Shown: positions 38,471 to 45,560 of the stretch, piece by piece
Position numbering within the stretch: position 1 is the stretch's first letter
Layout: every line of letters begins with the position of its first letter
Source: a virus
Length of the DNA: 46,811 nt
IMG/VR virus record: IMGVR_UViG_3300033149_002836
Location: 1-46,811 of that record
Strand: one strand, 5' to 3'
Notes under the pieces: model-generated
What the model saw: only the letters and a program-made list of their open reading frames with translations
Database searches by the model: none
What the model was told of the DNA's origin: nothing
Position numbers and translations under genes: made by a program

Positions 38471-39575
38471 GCTCCAGCCCCCTAATCATCTTCGCAACGT
38501 ATATCAGCGCATTAAACACTTCCTTCGAAGCCGTCCGGCTCCGCATCGCAATCTTCGCCCGCTGATCCTTCTCTAAGAGTAGAAACGTCAATATCAGCAT
38601 CTCCCGATCGTTTCGAGCCATAACTTCCATGAATCGCTTATTCTTCCCTAGAAGCTCATCCGGCTCCGAAGCCAACTCTAGAGCCACAAAATACTTTTGC
38701 TCGATCGTAAGACGATCCCAATCCTCTATCCGAAGCTCGGTAAGCTTCGGAATCTTCGTCTCTAGAAACGATCTAAGAAGCGGAGCAACATTCGCGCCTA
38801 GCAGTCCGATCGCTAGATCACCGATCTTCTCCGCATCGATCTTATGACTGATCTTCGCCAGCTTCGTCCATGACCTCGGAGTCGCCCGAACATCGTATCC
38901 ATCCGTCTTTTCCGTCGCATCATAGAAGAACTGCGGAAACCGCTTTAGAAAGAGGAAGATGCGCTTATCCCAATCACCGACCTCTCTATCCATATAGTCA
39001 ACCCACTCCTCTAGCTGAGGCACATCCACATCGAGAAGAATTACTCTCCCCGATCGGACAGGCTCCGGAAAGCTATCCACCGCTAAGCTCGAATGCTCCG
39101 GTCGATTCCCCGCAGCAATCACTCGCACATCGTCCCTCATCTTCGTAAATCCAACCAACTTCTCTAGCAGCAGCTTTAGCATGACTGACTGAACATCCAT
39201 TCTTTGCACATTTGTAATCTCATCGAGAAAGAGAATGCCGCTAGATTTCGCTAGAGCCACCGCCCATCCTAACGGCTTGTATCTGATATGACCGTCCTCA
39301 TCTCTCGGAATCCCTATCAGGTCGCTCGGCTCGCATTGCGTCAGCGAGAAGTCCACCAAAACATGATACTTCTCCGGATTCTTCAAGATCGTATCAAGCT
39401 TCCCATCATCGTATCGAATCGGAGTCTTTCCGAGAAACTTCGCCTCATCTATGAGAAGCTGATAGACCCCCTCGGTCTTTCCAATCCCCGGCGGCCCTAG
39501 AAGCATCACACTATCCGAGCTTCCAGCCATCCGGAGAGCCAACAACAACTCTTTGACATCCTCAATACTCCTCAT
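38460..39575 (-). CDS. MoxR-family AAA+ ATPase
   Basis: A 371-residue ATPase with Walker A LLGPPGIGKTEG (about 25-36), a CEPSDLIGIPRDEDG pore-region loop, Walker B GILFLDEITN (about 113-122), sensor 1 VIAAGNRPEHSS and an arginine-rich sensor 2 region (DVRATPRSWTKLAKI). The DLIG loop and NRPE are the MoxR hallmark. It would form a ring and act on the VWA partner encoded next. ATG 39573-39575 overlaps the upstream stop as ATGA. Confidence 0.93.
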   Translation of the reverse strand: MRSIEDVKELLLALRMAGSSDSVMLLGPPGIGKTEGVYQLLIDEAKFLGKTPIRYDDGKLDTILKNPEKYHVLVDFSLTQCEPSDLIGIPRDEDGHIRYKPLGWAVALAKSSGILFLDEITNVQRMDVQSVMLKLLLEKLVGFTKMRDDVRVIAAGNRPEHSSLAVDSFPEPVRSGRVILLDVDVPQLEEWVDYMDREVGDWDKRIFLFLKRFPQFFYDATEKTDGYDVRATPRSWTKLAKISHKIDAEKIGDLAIGLLGANVAPLLRSFLETKIPKLTELRIEDWDRLTIEQKYFVALELASEPDELLGKNKRFMEVMARNDREMLILTFLLLEKDQRAKIAMRSRTASKEVFNALIYVAKMIRGLEHGL

Positions 39576-39763
39576 TGCTCAGCACCTTCTCGGCTAGCCG
39601 CTTGGCCTACATGCTTATATCTCTTTTCGATCTCTTCCCATGCCATTCCCCACGCCCTCTCAAAGAGGGACATGAGAGCCGCCTCATAGTCGCCACCAAA
39701 GTCATCCGCCTCTCTTTCTAGCAGATGACTCAGCACCGAATCTCGGATTTCAATCCGCGTCAT
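39572..39763 (-). CDS. Small acidic helical protein leading the MoxR operon
   Basis: A 63-residue protein (MTRIEIRDSVLSHLLEREADD ... WGMAWEEIEKRYKHVGQ), all-helical, coupled to MoxR by ATGA. A strong TATA box lies at 39783-39800. No known domain; possible adaptor of the MoxR-VWA pair. Confidence 0.7.
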   Translation of the reverse strand: MTRIEIRDSVLSHLLEREADDFGGDYEAALMSLFERAWGMAWEEIEKRYKHVGQAASREGAEQ

Positions 39764-39782
39764 CGACCCTCACATCGCTTAG

Positions 39783-39800
39783 CCAATATATAAATGTTTC
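39783..39800 (-). promoter_or_regulatory. Strong TATA/BRE promoter of MoxR-VWA operon
   Basis: The minus strand reads GAAACATTTATATATTGG, 20 bp before ATG 39763. It shares a core of about 14 bases with the boxes at 41323, 43641, 45862 and 46577. Confidence 0.78.
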
Positions 39801-40063
39801 TACTCTTCGTAATCCTCTCTCTCCAACACTACCTTAAGACTCCGCTTCCGCCTCTCTTCGCGAGCCTTCTTGAAATCAGGCTTCCCATCCGGCTTCAATG
39901 GAACTCGCCATGCATCGAGAACTCTGCCGTCAAGAGATACAACCAACGCAGCGATCTTCGTCCCCGGTGGAAACGCCCGTCCACGAATCGACCTCGAAAA
40001 TTCTATCTTATAGAACTTGCCATCTTCAACCGGAATCAATGCCTCATATATCTTCTCCGGCAT
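39800..40063 (-). CDS. Hypothetical beta-rich protein
   Basis: An 87-residue protein, ATG 40061-40063 behind GGTGGCTTGA. Strands KIYEALIPVEDGKFYKIEFSRSI and IAALVVSLDGRVLDAWRVPL, then a basic helix (KKAREERRKRSLKVVLER). Compact single domain; no family recognised. It closes the operon that begins at 41323. Confidence 0.68.
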   Translation of the reverse strand: MPEKIYEALIPVEDGKFYKIEFSRSIRGRAFPPGTKIAALVVSLDGRVLDAWRVPLKPDGKPDFKKAREERRKRSLKVVLEREDYEE

Positions 40064-40072
40064 TCAAGCCAC

Positions 40073-40423
40073 CTACACTAATCGGTTTCCCGCTGGCCTC
40101 AAAGCCCGAGTCCTCTTCCCGAGCTTCGTCCACAAACACCGAAAACAAGCCATACCGTATTTGATATAGGCCCCGGCTCCCATAAAATACGTCCCGCAAA
40201 TATCGCAGAAACCGGATCGAACAAGCTGAACCTGACTCGAATCCCATGTCCCTTTTCCGAGACATCTCGGACATAGATGAATTCCCGAAATCGGAGCTAG
40301 AATATCCGTCTTTCCGCAAATATTGCATATCCCGTAATGAGACGTAACCCCGTCCTGAGCCAGCGGAACACCCCGCTTCCTCGGCTTCCAATAGCCTTCC
40401 AACCGCTTACCGACTTCGCCCAT
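40073..40423 (-). CDS. Double zinc-ribbon protein
   Basis: A 116-residue protein with eight cysteines in four CxxC pairs: CNICG, CPRC, CDICG and CFRC. They form two zinc ribbons (about 33-55 and 72-97). Start ATG 40421-40423 directly after the previous stop (TAA ATG) with GGTG inside the stop region. Probably nucleic-acid-binding. Confidence 0.78.
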   Translation of the reverse strand: MGEVGKRLEGYWKPRKRGVPLAQDGVTSHYGICNICGKTDILAPISGIHLCPRCLGKGTWDSSQVQLVRSGFCDICGTYFMGAGAYIKYGMACFRCLWTKLGKRTRALRPAGNRLV

Positions 40424-41152
40424 TTACACCGACCATCCTAGCAATACTACAAGCCATTCATTGAGCTTCTTAAATAAATCTATCCGCCTGACCGTCCGGC
40501 ACTTCCCCTGCCAAATCCGCATCGAAATATCGGAATAGAGATCGAGAAGCGTCCTCTCCCTACCTAGAAGCCCATTCGTAACGAATGCATACCTCACATA
40601 TTTCTGCGGAAGCATCGCCTCTAACGCTTCCCGACTCTCCCGACTGATCTCCGAAACCTTCATCTTCGAAGCCGCATCAGTCAGCCACTCATGATACTCG
40701 CGAACCGCATCGAGAATCGTCCGAACCGACTCATTAAGATCGAGATCATTGATCGAATGTGTATGCTTCCTCAACACAAATCTCGGAACAATCACCCGTG
40801 ACCCCTTATTGATAAAGCCCAACAGCTTCAAAGCTAGCGAGCCGTCCACAGAATTCATCGCCAAAATCCCGAGACCGTCACGATCCTCTAAAATCGCAAA
40901 CATCTGCCACCGCTCATCCCAAACAGAAAACGAAAACTCCATATCCCTAGCAATCCGCTCAAGCTTCTCTTTAAACTCCTCATTCGGCAGCAACCGATAA
41001 CCCCTATGCACAATCGCAACAAGATTGCCGTCTTTCACAATCGCCTTATATGGTGACGGATCGCCATGAAAATTCAAAAACTTCTCGGCATAGCCGTAAG
41101 GCTTCTCAACTGTCCGGTCAACCTCAAATTCCACGGTCAAAGTCTCTCTCAT
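40424..41152 (-). CDS. DUF932-like phage protein
   Basis: A 242-residue protein with YKAIVKDGNLVAIVHRGYRLLPNEEF near residues 34-60, a WQMFAILEDRDG strand pair, SRVIVPRFVLRKHTHS and a helical C-terminal half. This resembles DUF932 (phage/plasmid-like TIGR03299) proteins, common in viruses and of unknown function; the family has been linked to replication or defence modulation only loosely. ATG 41150-41152 overlaps the previous small gene as ATGA. Confidence 0.62.
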   Translation of the reverse strand: MRETLTVEFEVDRTVEKPYGYAEKFLNFHGDPSPYKAIVKDGNLVAIVHRGYRLLPNEEFKEKLERIARDMEFSFSVWDERWQMFAILEDRDGLGILAMNSVDGSLALKLLGFINKGSRVIVPRFVLRKHTHSINDLDLNESVRTILDAVREYHEWLTDAASKMKVSEISRESREALEAMLPQKYVRYAFVTNGLLGRERTLLDLYSDISMRIWQGKCRTVRRIDLFKKLNEWLVVLLGWSV

Positions 41153-41301
41153 TTCCCAACACCTTCTAGATTCACATTTGGCCCTCTATGCTTACATTTC
41201 TTCGCCTCTTCCGGAGTCTCCCAAATCCGGGAGCAAACCCCACATCTCCAAACCTCGCGAATCGCTCCGCGAACCCAAAGCCGCATCTTTCTCGGCTCCA
41301 T
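41149..41301 (-). CDS. 50-residue zinc-ribbon peptide
   Basis: A gene too short for usual tracks: ATG 41299-41301 behind GGGAGTG, stop coupled (ATGA) to the DUF932-like gene. The sequence contains VWRCGVCSRIWETPEEAKKCKHRG: CxxC plus C-x-H, a rubredoxin-like knuckle with a WxTxEEA turn. First gene after the TATA box at 41323. Confidence 0.75.
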   Translation of the reverse strand: MEPRKMRLWVRGAIREVWRCGVCSRIWETPEEAKKCKHRGPNVNLEGVGK

Positions 41302-41322
41302 CACTCCCAACCACACAAAGCC

Positions 41323-41338
41323 CATATATAAATGTTAC
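41323..41338 (-). promoter_or_regulatory. Strong TATA/BRE promoter
   Basis: The minus strand reads GTAACATTTATATATG, 22 bp before ATG 41301; the TAA in it is the stop of the upstream gene. Confidence 0.76.
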
Positions 41339-41904
41339 TTCTTGGTGATTCGGAAAACATACACCGCATCCAACTCCAGCAGCATCGCCAACTCGCTGAA
41401 AACATCGTTACAGTATCTAGCCTGATCCGCCTCTAGAGATTGCGGATCGGCATAATGATCGAGCCAGAACTCCAGAATACTTGAAGCTATATGCAAAGCG
41501 TCAAGTAGCTGATCCCCATCGACCCCATGCACAAACACAAAGTCAGAATCGCTCCTCAAATCCTCTCTCGGTGGAATAGCAATCAAGCATTCCCCTGACA
41601 TAAAGATGATCTGCGACCGATAAAAATCGCGAACCTTAAGCATAACTTTATCTCCATCCTTACGAACCTCTAGATCGCTCATGGGAATCGTCCCATTCGA
41701 CGGAAACTTGAACACCGCTGTCCCCTTCTCCGTCACTCCAAATCGATACGTCCGGTTAATCGTAAACCATTGTCCAAAAACCGGAGAAACCGCGACAATC
41801 GAAAGATCGATAGAATGCCACCGAAGCCTAGTCAGCCAGCCCGGAAGCCCGAATCCTAAGCCAACCTGCCACGAATTCCGCACACCATCTTCATCCAAAC
41901 CCAT
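41335..41904 (-). CDS. Hypothetical protein, paralogue of its upstream neighbour
   Basis: A 189-residue protein starting ATG 41902-41904 behind GGTG, one base after the previous stop. It shares with the 41906-42358 product the order SWQVGLG, WL-RLRWHSID, VSPVFG, TGTAV-like FKFP, VFVHG and a C-terminal ELAMLLELDAVYV helix. It also has an IIFMSGECLIAIPPRED strand. The pair comes from a tandem duplication. Fold is alpha/beta; function unknown. Confidence 0.7.
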   Translation of the reverse strand: MGLDEDGVRNSWQVGLGFGLPGWLTRLRWHSIDLSIVAVSPVFGQWFTINRTYRFGVTEKGTAVFKFPSNGTIPMSDLEVRKDGDKVMLKVRDFYRSQIIFMSGECLIAIPPREDLRSDSDFVFVHGVDGDQLLDALHIASSILEFWLDHYADPQSLEADQARYCNDVFSELAMLLELDAVYVFRITKK

Positions 41905-41905
41905 C

Positions 41906-42358
41906 TTAAACACCGTAAATCCCGAGTGTTGGAGAATGCATAATCTCAAGCGCATCCATTTCAATCAAGACTAAAAGCTCTTCTAATACTCCGCGACACT
42001 TCTCAGCAACATCGTCCTTCCCATGCTTCAGATACTCCAATCCCCTCTCAAGATTGCGCTTTAAAGCCGCCATCGAATATGCATGAACATAAAGCTGAAC
42101 CGCATTATCCTTATCCTTCGGTGGACAGATACTCAGAATCTCTCCCGTCGGAAATTGCAGCATCACCGTCCCCGTTTTCGCCAAATAATATGAGAAGCGA
42201 GCTATGCTTGCCGACCGCTCGATCAGAGGAGAAATAAAATCGATCCGAGTATCGATATGCCGCCACTTAAGCTGTTTAATCCATTTCTTCGAACCGTGAC
42301 CGATATAGACGCGCCATATCTTCTCCTTATCCAATATACTCTTCGACGCTCTTCTCAT
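41906..42358 (-). CDS. Hypothetical protein, shorter paralogue
   Basis: A 150-residue protein starting ATG 42356-42358 behind GGAGAGG, overlapping the upstream gene by 32 bp (TTG 42330-42332 is the alternative). IWRVYIGHGSKKWIKQLKWRHID, TGTVMLQFPTGEILSICPP and LYVHAYS align with the downstream gene; the C-terminal helix ELLVLIEMDALEI is shared. No known domain. Confidence 0.68.
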   Translation of the reverse strand: MRRASKSILDKEKIWRVYIGHGSKKWIKQLKWRHIDTRIDFISPLIERSASIARFSYYLAKTGTVMLQFPTGEILSICPPKDKDNAVQLYVHAYSMAALKRNLERGLEYLKHGKDDVAEKCRGVLEELLVLIEMDALEIMHSPTLGIYGV

Positions 42359-42701
42359 CGAGAATCCTCTCCAACATCTTCTTATTCTCTTCAGATGATC
42401 GCTGCCAGAAATTCTGAAACAGATAGAGACCGAGAGTAACCCATATATAGCCAAGCCCCCTAACCGGAACCTTCTTCTCAGCCAGCGTATTGTAAATCGT
42501 CAATGCAATTTCATGCATCCGCTCCGCTAGCTCTTTGTCTCTCCGAGCCATAAAGACATACGTCAAGATCATAGCTTTAGCCGAGTCCGGAAACAAGCGA
42601 GCAGCCCTGAGAAAATCCTCTTTCGAGATTACAACCTTAGCCGCGTCGCCTTCCCCATTCTCCTCATCGCCAGCCTTCTCAGCCGCCTCTTCCTCAGTCA
42701 T
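42327..42701 (-). CDS. Hypothetical helical protein
   Basis: A 124-residue protein starting ATG 42699-42701, nine bases after GGTGG. Acidic N-terminus (EEEAAEKAGDEENGEGD), then helices (LRAARLFPDSAKAMILTYVFMARRDKELAERMHEIALTIYNTL) and an aromatic GLGYIWVTLGLYLFQNFWQR segment that is amphipathic or membrane-associated. No family recognised. Confidence 0.65.
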   Translation of the reverse strand: MTEEEAAEKAGDEENGEGDAAKVVISKEDFLRAARLFPDSAKAMILTYVFMARRDKELAERMHEIALTIYNTLAEKKVPVRGLGYIWVTLGLYLFQNFWQRSSEENKKMLERILDEKSVEEYIG

Positions 42702-42906
42702 CGCTATCATCCACCTTCAAAAAGATTCTAGGCATAGCATCCACAACAATCTCTGCGCCACAACCCACACAGATATATTCCCGCTTCGCATCCGGCCCAA
42801 ACAACTGCGATCCAATCGAATTCAACTCTCCGCATTGAGGACAGAAAACAAACCCACGATACTCATACGCAACCAGATACCTAAGCGGATCATACTTCTC
42901 GCTCAT
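42694..42906 (-). CDS. Zinc-ribbon protein
   Basis: A 70-residue protein with CPQCGELNS and CVGCGAEI: a four-cysteine zinc ribbon between beta strands (RGFVFCPQCG, REYICVGCG). ATG 42904-42906 overlaps the upstream stop as ATGA. Likely nucleic-acid or protein binding. Confidence 0.77.
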   Translation of the reverse strand: MSEKYDPLRYLVAYEYRGFVFCPQCGELNSIGSQLFGPDAKREYICVGCGAEIVVDAMPRIFLKVDDSDD

Positions 42907-43214
42907 TCAATCACTTCCACTCTCCCACTCTTATAGATATTCACCGTCCGGTTAATCGGAATCGCACAGTCTCTCGGAGTCGGAATATCGACCACAAAAA
43001 TCAGACCGTCCTGAGTCCGAATCTTCAGATATGCCGGATGAGTCCATCCCGACGGAGTTACCTCTAGAATCGTCGCGTTCCGATAGAGAAGAATCTTATT
43101 CTCCCGAGCAATCCCCCACATCCCGATACCTAAAATCAAAAAAGATGCCATGATTGTCGCAGACATAATCAGCCCGAAGGCATGATCCTCTAGAAGCTCC
43201 CTAATCCTTCCCAT
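42903..43214 (-). CDS. Membrane-anchored small protein
   Basis: A 103-residue protein starting ATG 43212-43214 (ATG 43221-43223 possible). One TM segment (FGLIMSATIMASFLILGIGMWGIA, about 13-36) is followed by a beta-rich domain (ILEVTPSGWTHPAYLKIRTQDGLIFVVDI, TVNIYKSGRVEVIE) likely exposed on one face of the membrane. Single cysteine. Reminiscent of small NfeD- or PCP-like OB domains, but no firm family. Confidence 0.65.
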   Translation of the reverse strand: MGRIRELLEDHAFGLIMSATIMASFLILGIGMWGIARENKILLYRNATILEVTPSGWTHPAYLKIRTQDGLIFVVDIPTPRDCAIPINRTVNIYKSGRVEVIE

Positions 43215-43215
43215 C

Positions 43216-43338
43216 TCACTCATCTCCGTAATACTTCTTACACCGCTCGCAGAGATCAAGCCCAATTGTCGGCCTTCCGCATATCCTACAAGTCCGCATC
43301 CTTCTCCGCCTTATGAACCACACCAAAAACCGCATCAT
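43216..43338 (-). CDS. 40-residue TM plus zinc-ribbon peptide
   Basis: Starts at ATG 43336-43338, which overlaps the upstream stop as ATGA. The sequence is a short hydrophobic segment (MMRFLVWFI), a basic RRRRMR stop-transfer, then CRICGRPTIGLDLCERCKKY with four cysteines. Much longer upstream extensions of this frame run antiparallel to the real neighbour gene and are rejected. A shorter start at 43297-43299 with GGCGGAGAAGG is possible. Confidence 0.6.
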   Translation of the reverse strand: MMRFLVWFIRRRRMRTCRICGRPTIGLDLCERCKKYYGDE

Positions 43339-43619
43339 AGCGATAACAACTCCCGCAGCAATCCTTCGCGCCAATTGTCTAGCATCTTGCAATATCCGTC
43401 GATTGGTGCGTTTGCAATTCGCGGCAGATATGGAGATATGAACTCCTCTCCGCAAACCAGACACTTCCACTCCCACCGATTCTCTTTGTTCCGCTTCCCT
43501 GTCAATGCTTTCTTGCCGCATTGCGGACAGATAAACGGTGGCCGGAGACTCCGACGCACCGCCTCATTCATCGCGGCGATTGCTCGCCGCCTAGCTTCTT
43601 GCAGTCTGTTGCGCCTCAT
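43335..43619 (-). CDS. Zinc-ribbon protein
   Basis: A 94-residue protein: basic N-terminal helix (RRNRLQEARRRAIAAMNEAVRR), then ICPQCGKKALTGKRNKENRW and CLVCGEEF, a four-cysteine ribbon, and a short C-terminal helix. First gene after the TATA box at 43641. Likely nucleic-acid-binding. Confidence 0.76.
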   Translation of the reverse strand: MRRNRLQEARRRAIAAMNEAVRRSLRPPFICPQCGKKALTGKRNKENRWEWKCLVCGEEFISPYLPRIANAPIDGYCKMLDNWREGLLRELLSL

Positions 43620-43640
43620 CGCAGGCCCCTATCCCTTACT

Positions 43641-43658
43641 GATATATAAATGTTTACC
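43641..43658 (-). promoter_or_regulatory. Strong TATA/BRE promoter
   Basis: The minus strand reads GGTAAACATTTATATATC, 22 bp before ATG 43619; the TAA is the stop of the upstream peptide gene. Confidence 0.76.
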
Positions 43659-43770
43659 TTCGTATCATCACCGGAACCGTAAGAATCTTGTAAGCCACAC
43701 TCCCGACAAACAGCATAATCGCTATCGCTAGAAAGATCGTCGCAAATCTATCCAACGCCTCTATATCCAA
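43654..43770 (-). CDS. 38-residue single-TM peptide
   Basis: TTG 43768-43770 opens a frame one base after the previous stop: a short acidic lead (DIEALDRFA), one hydrophobic span (TIFLAIAIMLFVGSVAYKILTV) and a VMIRR end. It fills the only gap between two genes and ends exactly at the next promoter. Small lysis or membrane-associated peptides of this size are common in viruses; role unknown. Confidence 0.6.
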   Translation of the reverse strand: MDIEALDRFATIFLAIAIMLFVGSVAYKILTVPVMIRR

Positions 43771-43771
43771 C

Positions 43772-44005
43772 TCAATGCACCGTCCGCTTATCCCGGAAAT
43801 AGAAGCCTATCACGGTTGCAACCGCCATCTTCAGCCAATCCGGAAACTCCGTAATCCCTAGCCACTTCTGGAAGAGCCAGCCCGCAACTAGCCCGCCAAT
43901 CAATAGAAAAGCGAGAACCGTCTTTGGGTCTAGCGTCGCCCAAAGCGGGACATATTCATATCCGTTTCCGCTCCCGTTTCCAGAGATATAGCCATTCGCA
44001 GACAT
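43772..44005 (-). CDS. Holin-like membrane protein
   Basis: A 77-residue protein. ATG 44003-44005 follows GGGGGCGATGAG; ATG 44030-44032 is an alternative leaderless start. A Gly/Ser/Asn-rich N-terminus precedes a TM helix (VLAFLLIGGLVAGWLFQKWLG) and a second shorter hydrophobic helix (WLKMAVATVIGFYF) ending in charged RDKRTVH. Two hydrophobic helices, small size and charged C-terminus fit class II holins, but no endolysin is seen nearby. Confidence 0.58.
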   Translation of the reverse strand: MSANGYISGNGSGNGYEYVPLWATLDPKTVLAFLLIGGLVAGWLFQKWLGITEFPDWLKMAVATVIGFYFRDKRTVH

Positions 44006-44050
44006 CTCATCGCCCCCATTGACTTTCTCCATAGCTTCATCATCGCCTAG

Positions 44051-44068
44051 AGATTAAAATGTATTGCC
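44051..44068 (-). promoter_or_regulatory. TATA promoter
   Basis: The minus strand reads GGCAATACATTTTAATCT; initiation near 44030 would serve the holin-like gene. Confidence 0.58.
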
Positions 44069-44099
44069 GCTTCTCCAAAATACCATCAAGCGATCTCAG

Positions 44100-44315
44100 T
44101 CATCTCCTCATCCCCCATTTATCATCACTCTCAACTCTTCTATATCGCCTAGAGATCAAGAAGCCGACAATCAGCATGATGAAGCCGTAAGTCCCGTGAC
44201 ATGGCCCCGGCTCCGAGCTATAACCATAAGCCAACAAGTGTTGAGCCATAAAACCGCCACCGATCAGCATCAAAACTCCGCCTATCCATCTCCGCCACTT
44301 CGGAATCTCAGCCAT
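44100..44315 (-). CDS. Two-TM small membrane protein
   Basis: A 71-residue protein; ATG 44313-44315 two bases from the upstream stop behind GGGGGCGAGTAGG. TM 1 (WIGGVLMLIGGGFMAQHLLA), a short loop with GPCHG, TM 2 (YGFIMLIVGFLISRR) and a charged tail. Function unknown; candidate lysis or superinfection-exclusion protein. Confidence 0.65.
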   Translation of the reverse strand: MAEIPKWRRWIGGVLMLIGGGFMAQHLLAYGYSSEPGPCHGTYGFIMLIVGFLISRRYRRVESDDKWGMRR

Positions 44316-44316
44316 C

Positions 44317-44601
44317 CTACTCGCCCCCGACCGCATAGACCACATCCTCAAGATCGAAAAGCCGCTTCTTAAAAGCCATAAGCTTCTTTCTGCAATCCTT
44401 CAAGCATTCAATATCCTCATCGACAATCCCATCGAGCTTCTTAACCCTCTTCATCAAGCCCTCAATCTCGCCTATCAGAAAATCGACGAAAAAGATTGCA
44501 TCCGCCCTAATCCTAGATTGCTCTTGACGATACACCCCTTCTCTAAACGTCCTCAAAATCTCTCTATTCCACTTGTTTACCGCTTCATACCTATTGTCCA
44601 T
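44317..44601 (-). CDS. Coiled-coil protein
   Basis: A 94-residue all-helical protein (ATG 44599-44601) with long heptad stretches (FLIGEIEGLMKRVKKLDGIVDEDIECLKDCRKKLMAFKKRLFDL). Cys-x3-Cys in the helix could crosslink. Overlaps the upstream membrane gene by 11 bp. No family recognised. Confidence 0.68.
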   Translation of the reverse strand: MDNRYEAVNKWNREILRTFREGVYRQEQSRIRADAIFFVDFLIGEIEGLMKRVKKLDGIVDEDIECLKDCRKKLMAFKKRLFDLEDVVYAVGGE

Positions 44602-44866
44602 CAGCACCACTACTCCAGCGATTCTCGGCCTCTAGCCTCTCATACTCCCGCTTAACCTTCCAGACCTTATATAGATTTACAGACATCCAAAGCACAGAAA
44701 CCGTCGTCACACCGAGACCAAACTCATACGTCCGCTCGCTGAGAAGCATCAGAGCCATCCCTAACAAGCCTGATAAAAGAAGCTCGATTAGCGCATCTAA
44801 TAGCTCTCTCCATCTTGCTAAGACTACAAGTCGCTCAGCCAGATTCCGAAGCTCAGCCCTATTCAT
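44591..44866 (-). CDS. Membrane protein with two hydrophobic segments
   Basis: A 91-residue protein, ATG 44864-44866 behind GGTGTAG. N-terminal amphipathic helix, TM 1 (LLLSGLLGMALMLLS), TM 2 (FGLGVTTVSVLWMSVNLYKVW) and a charged tail (KREYERLEAENRW). Overlaps the zinc-ribbon gene stop by 8 bp. Unknown role. Confidence 0.66.
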   Translation of the reverse strand: MNRAELRNLAERLVVLARWRELLDALIELLLSGLLGMALMLLSERTYEFGLGVTTVSVLWMSVNLYKVWKVKREYERLEAENRWSSGADGQ

Positions 44867-45065
44867 CTACACCGCTTCTCCAAATCTTTTTCATCCGCTC
44901 AATATCCCTCTCCAGAGATACCTTACAGCCGTGACAGAGATCAAGCCGCTTAAGCCGCCTAACAGCCCGAGACTCCATCGGCAAAACCCGAGAAATCTCA
45001 ACCACATACCGCTCAGGCCCAATCTCAACACCACACACATCACAAATCCAAATCTCACGCCTCAA
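44859..45065 (-). CDS. Zinc-ribbon protein
   Basis: A 68-residue protein with ICDVCGVEIGPERYVVEIS and LDLCHGCKVSLERD: a four-cysteine ribbon like those near the C-terminus of small archaeal transcription-associated proteins. Start TTG 45063-45065 after GGTGGTGGTTGT. Confidence 0.75.
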   Translation of the reverse strand: MRREIWICDVCGVEIGPERYVVEISRVLPMESRAVRRLKRLDLCHGCKVSLERDIERMKKIWRSGVDE

Positions 45066-45080
45066 ACAACCACCACCACA

Positions 45081-45560
45081 TCAACCCCTCTCATCGACAA
45101 CAGCCGAAACAGCATCATGAAGCTCTTTCAACCGCCTCTTAACCTCATCAATCCCCTCAATCGCATGATCCAAAATCCTAATCTCCTCAGAGAAAGAAAC
45201 ATCCATAGAATCAAGCTTCCTCTCAATCTCAGAAAGCTTCGAAGCAATCATATCAACCCAATCCGAGCTATAATCCAAAAAAGAAGCCAACTGCCTCATA
45301 GCCATAAACGGATCATCCGAAATCACATCCGAAACCAGCTTCCAGACATCACGCCTATCATCATCCACCACAACATCAACCCCATGAAACCAAGCATCAA
45401 GCCTCTCCCACATCTCGGCCTCTTCCTCTTGACCAACCGGAAACTCGCCAATCCTCAAAGCAATCCGAATAGCCGCCCAAAAAAGAAGCCACCTCGGACT
45501 CGGCTGCGACAAATCCGGTGTCCAAACCGCACTCGACAAACACACCGACCCCCTCTTCAA
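45081..45560 (-). CDS. Hypothetical acidic protein with C-terminal coiled coil
   Basis: A protein of up to 159 residues. TTG 45558-45560 gives a TTGA overlap; GTG 45543-45545 or TTG 45537-45539, behind GAGGGGG, are alternatives, so the N-terminus is uncertain. Residues 20-80 are aromatic-rich (RWLLFWAAIRIALRIGEF, MWERLDAWFHG); the rest is a helical coiled coil (MIASKLSEIERKLDSMD, IDEVKRRLKELHDAVSAV). No family recognised. Confidence 0.62.
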   Translation of the reverse strand: MKRGSVCLSSAVWTPDLSQPSPRWLLFWAAIRIALRIGEFPVGQEEEAEMWERLDAWFHGVDVVVDDDRRDVWKLVSDVISDDPFMAMRQLASFLDYSSDWVDMIASKLSEIERKLDSMDVSFSEEIRILDHAIEGIDEVKRRLKELHDAVSAVVDERG

